NCBI GenBank assembly: GCA_964421085.1
Contig: CAYQVO010000043.1
Coordinates: 1-30,536, forward strand
DNA from: CAYQVO01 sp964421085
GTDB lineage: Bacteria > Bdellovibrionota_C > UBA2361 > CAYQVO01
DNA: 30,536 nucleotides
Direction: 5' to 3'
Part shown: piece after piece, positions 8,509-16,655 of the stretch
Layout of the letters: the number at the start of each line of letters is the position of its first letter
Numbering within the stretch: position 1 is the stretch's first letter
Notes under the pieces: model-generated
What the model was told of the DNA's origin: nothing
Databases searched by the model: none
Seen by the model: only the letters and a program-made list of their open reading frames with translations
Made by a program: the position numbers and the translations under genes

Positions 8509-10563
8509 GTGAAAAGCAGAACTCAACTCGCCATTATTGTTGCTGGTTTATTCCTTTGCAGCCTTTGCCCGGCGACTGCACACGCCTATATTGGACCCGG
8601 TGCCGGTTTTGCTTTCATCGGCTCCGCCTTTGTCTTTATTCTGACGATTTTTCTTGCAGCCGTGACTGTTCTTTTCTGGCCGATTCAGCTCGTCTGGAGG
8701 TATATCCGGGGAAAAGGCCTCAGCAAAAACGCGAAGGCTCGACGTGTGATTGTGCTTGGCCTCGATGGTCTCGATCCCTCCATCGTCGACAGGTACATGG
8801 AGGAAGGAATCCTTCCGGTGCTGAAACGGCTTTCAGAGCAGGGAACATTCAAAAGGCTCGCGACAACTCTTCCATCTATTTCACCTGTGGCCTGGTCGAG
8901 CTTCCAGACAGGAGTGAACCCGGGCGCGCATAACATCTTCGACTTCCTGTCCCGTGACAAGCGGTACTATCTCCCCGCCCTTGCTTCAACCGAGACGGTT
9001 CCCCCGGCCCGTTTCCTGAAGATTTTCAAATGGCGAATTCCGCTCGGCCGCCCGCAGATAAAGCTGCTCAGAAAATCGCAGCCCTTCTGGAAACTGCTGG
9101 GCGACCGCGGGATACTGTGCAATGTTCTTCGTGTGCCGATTACCTATCCCGCGGACAAATTCAACGGAAACATACTGTCGGCCATGTGCGCTCCCGATCT
9201 GAAGGGCACGCAGGGAAGTTACACGCTCTATACATCGTCGAGTGAACGCGCCGCGGAGAAACACACCGGGGGTGAGTGCGTCATCGTTAAAAGGGATGGA
9301 AGCACGGTGCACGGCGAAATATCCGGACCGCCGGATCCGTTTCTTCCCGCAGGACCGGAGCTGCGCGTTCCTTTCACCGTGAACATAAAGGGAGATTCAA
9401 AAGCCTCTCTTACTGTTCAGGACACGGCAGTCGAACTGGACCTTAACGAATTTTCGGACTGGATCCCTGTCAAATTCAGGACCAGCCTTCGAAGGACGGT
9501 GCCCGGCATCTGCAGGTTCTGCCTGCGAAGCACACATCCGGAGTTTCTTCTGTATGTGTCGCCGGTGAACATAAGCCCGGGCAAACCCGTCCTTCCGATA
9601 GCCTTTCCCTCTTATTTTTCGACCTATCTTGCGAAAATTCAGGGAAATTTCGGCACTCTTGGACTGCTGGAAGACACCTGGGCTTTGAACAATAGAGCTC
9701 TTGACGACGATCTTTTCCTGAAATTGACATGGCTTGCTCACGATGAGCGTGAAGCGATGTTTTTCAATATGCTGGAAAAGACCAGTAAAGGACTTGTCGT
9801 ATGTGTATTCGACGCAAGCGACAGGATCCAGCACATGTTCTGGGAGCAGAACAACGGGAAAGGATCCGCGGTAAGGGAGATGTACCAGCGCATGGATGAT
9901 CTCGTCGGCCGGACACTGGCGGAAACGGGACCCGAAGACCTTCTGATCGTGATGAGCGACCATGGCTTCAACTCTTTCAGACGAGGAGTGAATATCAATA
10001 CGTGGCTGAAAAATGAAGGCTTCCTTGTGCTTAAAGAAGGTGCAGGCGGCGCTTCTGATTATTTCCAGGATGTCGACTGGACGCGGACAAGGGCCTTTGG
10101 TCTCGGACTTGGAGGAATTTACCTGAACCGCGAAGGACGCGAACAGCAGGGCATCGTGAGAGAAGAAGACCTCGCCTCTCTTAAGCAGGAAATTTCGGCA
10201 AAACTCTGCCGCCTGGTGGATCCTGAAAACGGGGAGCATCCGATACGAAAAGTATACGATTCTGCCGCCCACTACCGGGGCGTTTACAAGGACGACGGCC
10301 CGGATCTCATTATAGGGTGCAACGGCGGATACAGAGTGGCATGGGAATCAGTGACGGGAAAACTCAGCGAAAAGGTTGTCAGCGACAACGACAAAGCATG
10401 GTGCGGGGATCACTGCGTCGATCCTGAACTTGTTCCAGGCGTTCTTTTCATGAACCGGAAACTGAACGGGGTAAACCCCCACATCATGGATATCGCCCCA
10501 ACCGTTCTTTCCACCTTTGATGTTCCCGTACCTTCGTATATGGACGGAAAAAGTTTGATATAA
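8509..10563 (+). CDS. Membrane-anchored AlkP-superfamily phosphohydrolase/phosphomutase (COG3379-like)
   Basis: A 684-residue protein. Residues 1-26 resemble a signal peptide and 33-66 a membrane helix, after an A-Y-I-G-P-G-A-G motif seen in related membrane-tethered members. The catalytic body has the first metal ligand D86 (L-G-L-D-G-L-D), probable nucleophile S125 by alignment with nucleotide pyrophosphatases (S-I-S-P-V-A-W-S-S-F), a V-F-D-A-S-D-R-I-Q-H-M-F-W segment, M-S-D-H-G-F and a late C-G-D-H. This is the full metal set of type I phosphodiesterase/AlkP folds. GTG at 8509 is chosen because everything upstream in frame is antisense to the BON gene; its ribosome-binding site is weak. 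It is the first gene of an eight-gene run. The substrate is not known: phosphate esters, or phosphomutase-type chemistry, are possible. Confidence 0.88.
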   Translation: MKSRTQLAIIVAGLFLCSLCPATAHAYIGPGAGFAFIGSAFVFILTIFLAAVTVLFWPIQLVWRYIRGKGLSKNAKARRVIVLGLDGLDPSIVDRYMEEGILPVLKRLSEQGTFKRLATTLPSISPVAWSSFQTGVNPGAHNIFDFLSRDKRYYLPALASTETVPPARFLKIFKWRIPLGRPQIKLLRKSQPFWKLLGDRGILCNVLRVPITYPADKFNGNILSAMCAPDLKGTQGSYTLYTSSSERAAEKHTGGECVIVKRDGSTVHGEISGPPDPFLPAGPELRVPFTVNIKGDSKASLTVQDTAVELDLNEFSDWIPVKFRTSLRRTVPGICRFCLRSTHPEFLLYVSPVNISPGKPVLPIAFPSYFSTYLAKIQGNFGTLGLLEDTWALNNRALDDDLFLKLTWLAHDEREAMFFNMLEKTSKGLVVCVFDASDRIQHMFWEQNNGKGSAVREMYQRMDDLVGRTLAETGPEDLLIVMSDHGFNSFRRGVNINTWLKNEGFLVLKEGAGGASDYFQDVDWTRTRAFGLGLGGIYLNREGREQQGIVREEDLASLKQEISAKLCRLVDPENGEHPIRKVYDSAAHYRGVYKDDGPDLIIGCNGGYRVAWESVTGKLSEKVVSDNDKAWCGDHCVDPELVPGVLFMNRKLNGVNPHIMDIAPTVLSTFDVPVPSYMDGKSLI

Positions 10564-10590
10564 ACATATGGAAATTGTGAGGATCACGGC

Positions 10591-10806
10591 ATGTTCGGCC
10601 CTAAAATAAAGATATCGAAGACGCTTCTTGGAAAGCTCAAAGCAGCGGCTGAAACATCAGGATGCGCGTCTGTTCAGGAGTTCGCTGAACGAGTACTCGA
10701 GAGGGAAGCCGATAAAATCCTCTCCAGGGCCGGAAAGAACGAACTCTCTGAAAAAGAAGTCGAGGACATAGCAAACAAGCTCAAGGGGCTCGGCTATCTT
10801 GAGTAA
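10591..10806 (+). CDS. Small uncharacterised protein (71 aa) in phosphohydrolase operon
   Basis: A 71-residue soluble protein starting M-F-G-P-K-I-K-I-S, with a helix-rich body (residues 10-45) and a C-terminus reading L-K-G-L-G-Y-L-E. The middle part (S-V-Q-E-F-A-E-R-V-L-E-R-E) resembles the helical part of ribbon-helix-helix proteins, but there is no clear DNA-binding strand. The end is similar to the L-R-x-L-G-Y tail of the last gene in the same operon (14991-16298), which may be a shared interaction tail or coincidence. GAGGA precedes the start. The stop overlaps the next gene by 8 bp, so the two should be translated together. I do not recognise a characterised function. Confidence 0.8.
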   Translation: MFGPKIKISKTLLGKLKAAAETSGCASVQEFAERVLEREADKILSRAGKNELSEKEVEDIANKLKGLGYLE

Positions 10807-11617
10807 TATCGTATCCGCGTTCAACTCCGTTGTTACGGGCATTTTCGATCTCCTGCTCGTGCCTTTCCGGGGCCTGTCGCCGTTTTCCGGGCTTGTCTTC
10901 ATTTCCGTCATTTCCGGATTCATCCTGGTCTTTCTTTACGGGAGACTTTCGAACCAGAAGGCGCTGAGACGGGTCAAAGACACGATTTACGGCGCCCTTC
11001 TCGAGGCTGTGCTGTTCAGGAGCCATCCCTCCACAGCCCTCTGCGCGCAGGCCCGCATGTTTGTGTCGGGCGGAAAGTATTTCCTTCTCGCAGTGCCCCC
11101 TATCTTCGTATTGAGCATCCCGTGCATCATCATTATGGCTCAGCTTAATCTCCGTTATGGACACCTCCCGCTTGCGTCAGGGAAGACGGCGATAGTGAGC
11201 GCAACGGCCGCATCCGAAATCGCTCTTGAAAAGATAAGCCTCGAGACAGGGCCGGGCATCTCCGTGGAGACTCCTCCAGTCAGGATAGCCGGTGAAAAGA
11301 AGGCGTACTGGCGCGTGAGAGCAGTCGAAGAAGGAAGCTGGCCGGCACGTATCGGCGGAGAAACCGCTCTGCCGCTTTACGCAGGAACAAGGGCCCACGT
11401 TGTACCGGAACTCAGGACATCGAGCTGGTGGTGGGAAATCCTTTATCCGGGCGTTGAAGCGCTTCCCGGACAGGGGGAATTGAAGGAAATCGAGGTTTCT
11501 TATCCTGAAGCCGGATATTCGCTCCTTGGTTTCAATACATCATGGATCGTGATATTCATCGTTGTGTCGATCCTGGGCGGCATAATCTGGAGCAGGCTCT
11601 GGGGCATAGAAATCTGA
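10799..11617 (+). CDS. Uncharacterised membrane protein in phosphohydrolase operon
   Basis: A 272-residue protein beginning with TTG at 10799 inside the end of the preceding gene. It has two N-terminal membrane helices (about residues 31-49 and 94-115) separated by a basic, amphipathic stretch, then a beta-rich domain of about 130 residues (120-245), and one more helix near the C-terminus (about 247-267). The predicted topology puts the beta-rich domain on one side of the inner membrane, probably the periplasm. I recognise no catalytic motif. Its position between two AlkP-superfamily genes, coupled to the small protein, suggests it anchors or couples those enzymes. The 3' stop is only 5 bp from the next start. 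Confidence 0.8.
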   Translation: MSNIVSAFNSVVTGIFDLLLVPFRGLSPFSGLVFISVISGFILVFLYGRLSNQKALRRVKDTIYGALLEAVLFRSHPSTALCAQARMFVSGGKYFLLAVPPIFVLSIPCIIIMAQLNLRYGHLPLASGKTAIVSATAASEIALEKISLETGPGISVETPPVRIAGEKKAYWRVRAVEEGSWPARIGGETALPLYAGTRAHVVPELRTSSWWWEILYPGVEALPGQGELKEIEVSYPEAGYSLLGFNTSWIVIFIVVSILGGIIWSRLWGIEI

Positions 11618-11622
11618 ACACC

Positions 11623-12465
11623 ATGAAAAACAACTTTCTTTTCATTGTCTTCGACAGTTGCCGGTTTGATTCATTTTCCGAAGCGCGCACACCTTTCATC
11701 TCGCGTCTCGGTCAGACGCAGCGATGTTACTCCTATGCGAGCTGGACAGTGCCCTCGCACGCGGTTTACCTGATGGGTGTAAGCCCGCACACAAGCCCCA
11801 AAGGCGTCTTTGCTTCCGAGATCTACAAAAAGGATTTCGAAAACTGGTCGACCAGGCTTGGTATTGACGACATCTCGTTCCGCGGATTCGTTCCCCAGCT
11901 TTCCCTGCCGGCATTTCTGCGGTCACACGGCTACCAGACTCACGCTCTTGTATCGCTGCCCGTTCTCAACCAGACCACGGTTCTCAACAAACACTTCGAC
12001 CGCTATCAGCTGATGGACTCGCACAACGACTTTGGAGCCATCATCGACGCGCTCGAGTTCGATAAGTCGACTCCTTCGTTTTATTTCATAAATGCCGGCG
12101 AAACTCATTATCCATACGCGGTAAAGGGGGAATCCGCCGATCATCTTCCGAGGCTTCACGGGGTTCATGGCGTATTCAAACACATGGACGAACACCTGAA
12201 GAAGGCATCGGAAGGGACTTTGAACGAGGAGGCAGAGTTCTTTAATCAGGATACGATGGCGGCTCTTCACGCGAAGCAGCGCGCCAACGTCGAGCATCTC
12301 GACGGGCTTTTCGAGAAACTTTACGACGTACTGCCCGCCAACACGCATATTCTTGTGACGGCCGATCACGGCGACTGTTTCGGCGAAAGCGGATATTTCG
12401 GGCACGGCCCGATAATGCATGAAAAAGTATTTGAAGTGTTTATGGTTGAAGGCAGGATCAAATAA
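11623..12465 (+). CDS. Sulfatase-fold (AlkP superfamily) protein lacking the formylglycine residue
   Basis: A 280-residue protein without signal peptide, so predicted cytoplasmic. It has the fold's first metal Asp (F-I-V-F-D-S-C, D11), the nucleophile segment S-W-T-V-P-S-H-A (T42), a substrate-region A-G-E-T-H-Y-P and the second metal cluster T-A-D-H-G-D with D248/H249, followed by H261. In true sulfatases the nucleophile position is Cys or Ser in C/S-x-P-S-R, matured to formylglycine. Here it is Thr and the Arg is His, so sulfatase activity is unlikely; Thr is used by phosphotransferases of this fold. It is shorter than usual sulfatases (400 or more residues). ATG 11623 is used because it follows the previous stop closely; a longer in-frame form would overlap that gene. 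Confidence 0.85.
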   Translation: MKNNFLFIVFDSCRFDSFSEARTPFISRLGQTQRCYSYASWTVPSHAVYLMGVSPHTSPKGVFASEIYKKDFENWSTRLGIDDISFRGFVPQLSLPAFLRSHGYQTHALVSLPVLNQTTVLNKHFDRYQLMDSHNDFGAIIDALEFDKSTPSFYFINAGETHYPYAVKGESADHLPRLHGVHGVFKHMDEHLKKASEGTLNEEAEFFNQDTMAALHAKQRANVEHLDGLFEKLYDVLPANTHILVTADHGDCFGESGYFGHGPIMHEKVFEVFMVEGRIK

Positions 12466-12488
12466 TCCCGCCGAAAAGCGAGGCCCTT

Positions 12489-13454
12489 ATGAACATAGTC
12501 AGGCAGTGCATCTCGGCACTCTTAATTTCCGCGTTCCTTTCCGTTTTCCCGTCAGAGGCAGCTGAAAAGCCGCTCAGGGTCGGACATTTTCCGAACCTCA
12601 CTCATCTTCAGGGGCTGGTGGCTCACCAGCTTTCCCGTCAGGGCAAGGGATGGTACGAGCAGAGACTTGGAGTTGAGATTGAATGGTATGTCTTCAATGC
12701 GGGCCCTTCGGCGATAGAGAGTATTCTGACAGGCTCCCTTGATCTTACCTTTATCGGCCCGAACCCTTCAATTAACGGATTCGCACGTACGAAAGGAAAA
12801 GACATCCGCATAATTCAGGGCGCTGTGCGCGGAGGCTCGGCGCTGGTGACGGGGAAAGACAGCGGAATTACATCGTCTGAAGGATTCAGAGGAAAGAAGC
12901 TTGCGACGCCGCAGTTCGGCAACACGCAGGATATCGCGGCAAGAGCGTGGCTGATGCACCACGGCTTCAGGATCTCGCAGTCGGGCGGAGATGTTATGGT
13001 AGTGCCGACGGAAAATCCGGAACAGCTGGATCTTCTGAGAAGGGGCGCAATCGACGCCGCATGGACCGTGGAGCCGTGGGTCTCAAGGCTCGAGATGGAA
13101 GCGGGCGGACGAGTCTTTCTGGAAGATCGTGAAGCAATCACCACGGTTCTTGCGTCATCCGTAAAGGCGCTCCAGGAGAGACGGGATCTTGTGAAGAAGT
13201 TTGCCGCAGCGACTCGCGAACTCTCGGAGTGGATCCGCGCTCATCGGGAAGAAGCGGTGCAGCTTGCGCAGGCTGAACTCAAAGCTGAAACAACAAAGAG
13301 CATGCCGCCTGAACTCCTCGAACGCGCATGGAGCCGGCTCATCTTCTCTCCCGATTTGCCGAAAAACGCCCTCGATAAATCGCTTGACGAAGCAAGGATT
13401 GCGGGATTTCTCAAGGCGGACCTCGATTTCTCGCCCCTGGTCGATCTGCAATGA
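12489..13454 (+). CDS. ABC importer substrate-binding protein, NrtA/SsuA/TauA type
   Basis: A 321-residue periplasmic binding protein. Residues 1-24 are a signal peptide ending S-E-A-A. The mature part opens L-R-V-G-H-F-P-N-L-T-H and contains G-P-S-A-I-E-S-I-L-T-G-S-L-D, F-I-G-P-N-P, G-K-K-L-A-T-P-Q-F-G-N-T-Q-D and A-A-W-T-V-E-P-W, the pattern of the nitrate/aliphatic sulfonate/taurine binding proteins (NMT1/THI5-like fold). The exact ligand cannot be told from sequence. Its stop overlaps the ATPase start by 4 bp (ATGA), which makes it a strict operon partner of the ATPase and permease. Nearby AlkP-fold enzymes suggest an organosulfur, organophosphorus or released-headgroup ligand, as inference. 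Confidence 0.92.
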   Translation: MNIVRQCISALLISAFLSVFPSEAAEKPLRVGHFPNLTHLQGLVAHQLSRQGKGWYEQRLGVEIEWYVFNAGPSAIESILTGSLDLTFIGPNPSINGFARTKGKDIRIIQGAVRGGSALVTGKDSGITSSEGFRGKKLATPQFGNTQDIAARAWLMHHGFRISQSGGDVMVVPTENPEQLDLLRRGAIDAAWTVEPWVSRLEMEAGGRVFLEDREAITTVLASSVKALQERRDLVKKFAAATRELSEWIRAHREEAVQLAQAELKAETTKSMPPELLERAWSRLIFSPDLPKNALDKSLDEARIAGFLKADLDFSPLVDLQ

Positions 13455-14227
13455 ATCAGCAGCCGAGGCTCTCTGTCCAGCAGGTGACAAAGCAGTTCCG
13501 TTCCAATGGGCACAGGGTGGATGCGCTCAAAGAGATATCCATTGATGTCGCGCAGGGCGAGTTCGTCGCAATCGTGGGTCCAAGCGGCTGCGGGAAAACC
13601 ACCCTTCTGAACATCATAGCCGGGCTCGACAGACCTGATTCGGGAAAAGTACTTGAGGACGGAAAGCCTGTCACCGGGCCGGGCCCGGACAGACTTGTAA
13701 TGTTCCAGGAAAACGCTCTCTTCCCCTGGCTGACAGTCATTAAGAATGTGCTTTTCGGCCTGAAACTCGCCCCCGGCCTGAAGAACCGGGCGCATGAAAT
13801 CGCGCGGGAATACATAAAGATGGTGGGGCTCGAAGCCTTCACGCATGCACGCGTTCATGAGCTTTCGGGAGGAATGAAGCAGAGAGCCGCGCTTGCCCGC
13901 TCGCTGGCCCCTAACCCGCGCGTTCTTCTTATGGATGAGCCATTCGCCGCACTCGATGCTATGACACGCGAACAGCTTTATGCTGATCTGCAGCAGATAT
14001 GCTCCTCGCAGCAGAAAACGGTAATACTGGTCACGCACAACATCCGCGAAGCTGTCTGCTTGAGCGACCGCGTCATTCTTTTCTCTTCGCAGCCGGGCAG
14101 CATCCGGGCGTCATTTCCGGTGAACCTGCCGAGACCAAGAAGCATGAACAGCGTGGAACTTGCGAGAACCGCCACGGAAATAATGGATTTCATACAGAGA
14201 GCAAACGGCCGGGAGGAAGCGGCTTGA
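13451..14227 (+). CDS. ABC importer ATPase, SsuB/TauB/NrtD type
   Basis: A 258-residue ATPase with Walker A (G-P-S-G-C-G-K-T-T, about 43-51), Q-loop (M-F-Q-E-N-A-L-F-P-W-L), signature L-S-G-G-M-K-Q-R, Walker B (V-L-L-M-D-E-P-F), D-loop (A-A-L-D) and the switch His (V-T-H-N-I). All are intact. Length and the F-P-W-L-T element place it with the nitrate/sulfonate/taurine importer ATPases. It overlaps the binding-protein gene upstream and the permease gene downstream by 4 bp each, so the three subunits are probably made in fixed proportion. Confidence 0.95.
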   Translation: MNQQPRLSVQQVTKQFRSNGHRVDALKEISIDVAQGEFVAIVGPSGCGKTTLLNIIAGLDRPDSGKVLEDGKPVTGPGPDRLVMFQENALFPWLTVIKNVLFGLKLAPGLKNRAHEIAREYIKMVGLEAFTHARVHELSGGMKQRAALARSLAPNPRVLLMDEPFAALDAMTREQLYADLQQICSSQQKTVILVTHNIREAVCLSDRVILFSSQPGSIRASFPVNLPRPRSMNSVELARTATEIMDFIQRANGREEAA

Positions 14228-14994
14228 GAAAGTCTTTCGTCGTCACTCTCCTCTTCTTTCTGCTCCTTCTTGCGGTGTGGGAACTGGCTTATCGTCTCTC
14301 GCTTACGCCCGATTATCTTTTTCCCTCCCCTGTGACCGTTACTGGTTATCTTATCGGCGCTGTCGATGACGGATCGCTTCCTCTTGCGTTCCTCCTCACC
14401 ATAAAAAGGCTTATCGCAGGTTATGCTCTCGGCATTCTTGTCGGCCTGCCGACCGGCATGATATGCGGACGGTTCTCCCTGGGCGCCCGAACGGTCGGCG
14501 TGCTTGCGCTTGCAATGCAGGCCCTTCCAAGTGTGTGCTGGGTGCCGCTTGCTCTCCTCTGGTTCGGGCAGAGCGAGTCGGCGATGCTTTTTATCGTGGT
14601 GATGGGTTCGCTCTGGTCTGTGCTTCTTGCGGCTCAGCACGGGCTTCAAAGTGTTCCTCCTATTTACATCTCCGCGGCGCGCACTCTGGGTTCGAGAGGA
14701 CTTCACACTGCCCTTTTTGTCCGGCTTCCTGCCGCACTCCCTTCGATTATCCAGGGGATGAAACAGGGGTGGGCCTTTGCATGGCGCTCCCTTATGGCGG
14801 CTGAGATTTATGTCACCGTGCTCTCAGGCTTTGGTCTCGGACATCTCCTTCATTACGGCCGCGAACTTCTTGCGATGGAGCAGGTGCTCGGCATCATGCT
14901 TGTGATAATGATGCTTGGAGTCTGCGTGGACAGGATTATTTTCGGCCCGGTCGAGTATGCCCTTCAGAGGAGATGGGGAATATTGAGAGCATGA
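14224..14994 (+). CDS. ABC importer permease, SsuC/TauC type
   Basis: A 256-residue inner-membrane permease. The start is taken as TTG at 14224, overlapping the ATPase stop by 4 bp; upstream in-frame sequence is antisense-like and lies inside the ATPase gene. The first helix (about residues 5-22) is followed by W-E-L-A-Y-R-L-S and a F-P-S-P motif typical of the family. The coupling loop is visible as A-A-R-T-L-G-S-R-G, followed by V-R-L-P-A-A-L-P-S-I and W-A-F-A-W-R-S-L-M-A-A-E. About six helices are present. It forms the channel for the neighbouring binding protein and ATPase, and its stop overlaps the next ATG by 4 bp. Confidence 0.92.
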   Translation: MRKSFVVTLLFFLLLLAVWELAYRLSLTPDYLFPSPVTVTGYLIGAVDDGSLPLAFLLTIKRLIAGYALGILVGLPTGMICGRFSLGARTVGVLALAMQALPSVCWVPLALLWFGQSESAMLFIVVMGSLWSVLLAAQHGLQSVPPIYISAARTLGSRGLHTALFVRLPAALPSIIQGMKQGWAFAWRSLMAAEIYVTVLSGFGLGHLLHYGRELLAMEQVLGIMLVIMMLGVCVDRIIFGPVEYALQRRWGILRA

Positions 14995-16298
14995 GGACAA
15001 GAAGGCTTTTGACAGGAGTCGTCGCTCTTCTTTTCGCCGTTGCATTTCTGATACTGAGCCCCAGGCCAGCGCCGTCTCCGAGAAACACGATTATCATACT
15101 GATAGACACGCTCAGAGCGGATCACCTCGGAATTTACGGCTACGAGCGCGACACAACGCCGGTGCTTGATGCATTTGCGGGAGAAAATGCCTTCTACAAA
15201 CGGGCAATTGCCGCGGCGCCCTGGACTCCGCCGTCTGTCACAACCATTCTTTCCGGAGTTTATCCATCAACTCACCTCAATATGCCTCATCGTCATCGGA
15301 CGACCGCTCAGCACAAGGGAACACGCGTGCCTGAAGACATTATGCTGATGCAGCAGTTTTTCAAAGACGCAGGCTATCGCACCGCCGCGCTCTCCTCCAA
15401 CCCGTGGATCACGCCCGCATTTGGATTCGGTAAAGGGTTCGATACGTTCGAGTTCCGCGATCACGCAGCGGCGGAAGAAATGATCGGCGCATCGAAAGAA
15501 TTAATAGATGACCTGCTGAAAACCGGCGAAGATCCCTTCTTCTTCTATCTTCATCTGATGGATCCGCATAATCCCTTTAATGCGCGTCCGGGCTTCGAAT
15601 TCAACGGCCCTTTGAAGGCCCGCAATTACGATAAGAAAGCATTGAATCTTATCAGCAAGTACGACAGCGAAGTCAGATACATGGATCACCATCTCGGGAA
15701 TTTTCTGGAATACCTTCGCTCCCGCAATGTGTACGAGCAAGCCAGCATGATTATTTTAGCGGACCACGGCGAGCAGTTCCGGGAAAGGGGCGGATGGGGA
15801 CACGGAAAGAATCTGCACATCGAGGAGGTGCATATTCCTCTCCTTGTCAGGCTTCCCGGACTTAAAGGCGCGCAGAATGAAACCGTGAGCCATGTGGATA
15901 TCCTTCCCACCATGCTGGAACTTCTCAACCGTCCTGCTCCCGCTTCTCTTCCCGGAATATCGCTCTTCGACAAAAGGAAAATCGCATCGCGCGCCGGCGT
16001 GTACTCGGAAGCGTGCAGGAAGTACACGCAGCGGGCGTTTACGCAGTCACAGTACAGGCTGATAACAAAGGTCTCCGGGAAAAACGATGCCAACAGCACT
16101 CTAAACGTCAAAGGTTTCTTCGATAATCTCACTGACCCTTTTGAAATTCGTCCGCTTGAAAATGCGGAGCTGATTGACGAACTTTTTTCCCGGCTGAAGG
16201 AAGCCTCCGCCTCCGCGATGTCCGGCCGCGCGGCTGAAGAGGTGGATATAGATCCGGAGACGGTGGAGAAACTGAGGACTCTGGGATATATGAAGTAG
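14991..16298 (+). CDS. Membrane-anchored sulfatase-fold protein with Thr at the nucleophile site
   Basis: A 435-residue protein. Residues 8-23 are a signal-anchor helix, so the catalytic domain should face the periplasm. It has I-L-I-D-T-L-R-A-D-H-L-G (metal ligand D39), the nucleophile segment A-P-W-T-P-P-S-V-T-T-I-L-S-G (T79), a H-L-M-D-P-H-N-P-F element, the second metal site L-A-D-H-G-E and a following G-H-G-K-N. The C-terminus ends L-R-T-L-G-Y. Automated pipelines would call it sulfatase or arylsulfatase, but the formylglycine Cys/Ser is replaced by Thr, as in phosphotransferase members such as lipoteichoic acid synthase. ATG 14991 is preferred to ATG 14973 because it makes the ATGA overlap with the permease stop that the neighbouring genes also use. 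Confidence 0.88.
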   Translation: MRTRRLLTGVVALLFAVAFLILSPRPAPSPRNTIIILIDTLRADHLGIYGYERDTTPVLDAFAGENAFYKRAIAAAPWTPPSVTTILSGVYPSTHLNMPHRHRTTAQHKGTRVPEDIMLMQQFFKDAGYRTAALSSNPWITPAFGFGKGFDTFEFRDHAAAEEMIGASKELIDDLLKTGEDPFFFYLHLMDPHNPFNARPGFEFNGPLKARNYDKKALNLISKYDSEVRYMDHHLGNFLEYLRSRNVYEQASMIILADHGEQFRERGGWGHGKNLHIEEVHIPLLVRLPGLKGAQNETVSHVDILPTMLELLNRPAPASLPGISLFDKRKIASRAGVYSEACRKYTQRAFTQSQYRLITKVSGKNDANSTLNVKGFFDNLTDPFEIRPLENAELIDELFSRLKEASASAMSGRAAEEVDIDPETVEKLRTLGYMK

Positions 16299-16328
16299 CG
16301 CCGAAAGCCTGGTGTCTCCACCCGGCGC
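16298..16328. terminator. Possible stem-loop between convergent genes
   Basis: GCGCCG at 16298-16303 pairs with CGGCGC at 16323-16328, with a further GGTG/CACC pairing inside. It lies exactly between the convergent ends of the sulfatase-fold gene and the mazF-like pseudogene. There is no T-tract, so a rho-independent terminator is only a weak call. Confidence 0.3.
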
Positions 16329-16331
16329 GCA

Positions 16332-16655
16332 TCAGTCGTTCAAATACAGCGCAAGCGCCTGATCGAGTGAACCCGCTTCCTTTTCGCGCACTGACCCGAT
16401 CATCCCTATCAGCCGCGCCTTGCCGACCTGCCTTATTCCGGGGACAACTGCAAAGGAACGCTTTCCCCCGGGCAAAGAAACCTTTACCCGCAACGGCCAG
16501 ATCCCCGGGGGGCTTCGATGAAAGGGGAAGAACTGCAACGGTCGGGAGGATTGCGTTCTGTTCCGAATTGGACACGATAACACCCGGACGGATTTTCCCG
16601 AACTCGGGCGCAGTTACCGGTTCGAAATTCACCCAGTAGATATCCCCCTCTTCAT
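16332..16655 (-). pseudogene. MazF/PemK-type toxin with two compensating frameshifts
   Basis: Starting at ATG 16655 the homology reads M-K-R-G, then after a one-base slip at a run of five Gs (minus strand, 16644-16648) it continues in another frame as D-I-Y-W-V-N-F-E-P, I-R-P-G-V-I-V-S-N, L-P-T-V-A-V-L-P-L-S-S-K-P-P-G. At a C6/G4 run (16503-16512) it returns to the first frame as S-L-P-G-G-K, I-R-Q-V-G-K-A-R-L and L-D-Q-A-L-A-L-Y-L. Together these are a near complete MazF/PemK endoribonuclease (about 108 residues). The ATG overlaps the stop of the antitoxin-like gene by 4 bp. As written, the unshifted frame stops after eight codons. Both slips fall in homopolymers, so sequencing error cannot be excluded; otherwise the toxin is dead. 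Confidence 0.7.

Noticed and set aside
9397..10272. 291-codon minus-strand open frame
   Set aside because: It is opposite the catalytic part of the AlkP-superfamily gene; no family features.
13241..14038. 265-codon minus-strand open frame
   Set aside because: It is opposite the binding-protein and ATPase genes; no recognisable domain.
13999..14223. N-terminal extension of the ABC permease
   Set aside because: It lies inside the ATPase gene in another frame; the membrane protein begins at the TTG overlapping the ATPase stop.
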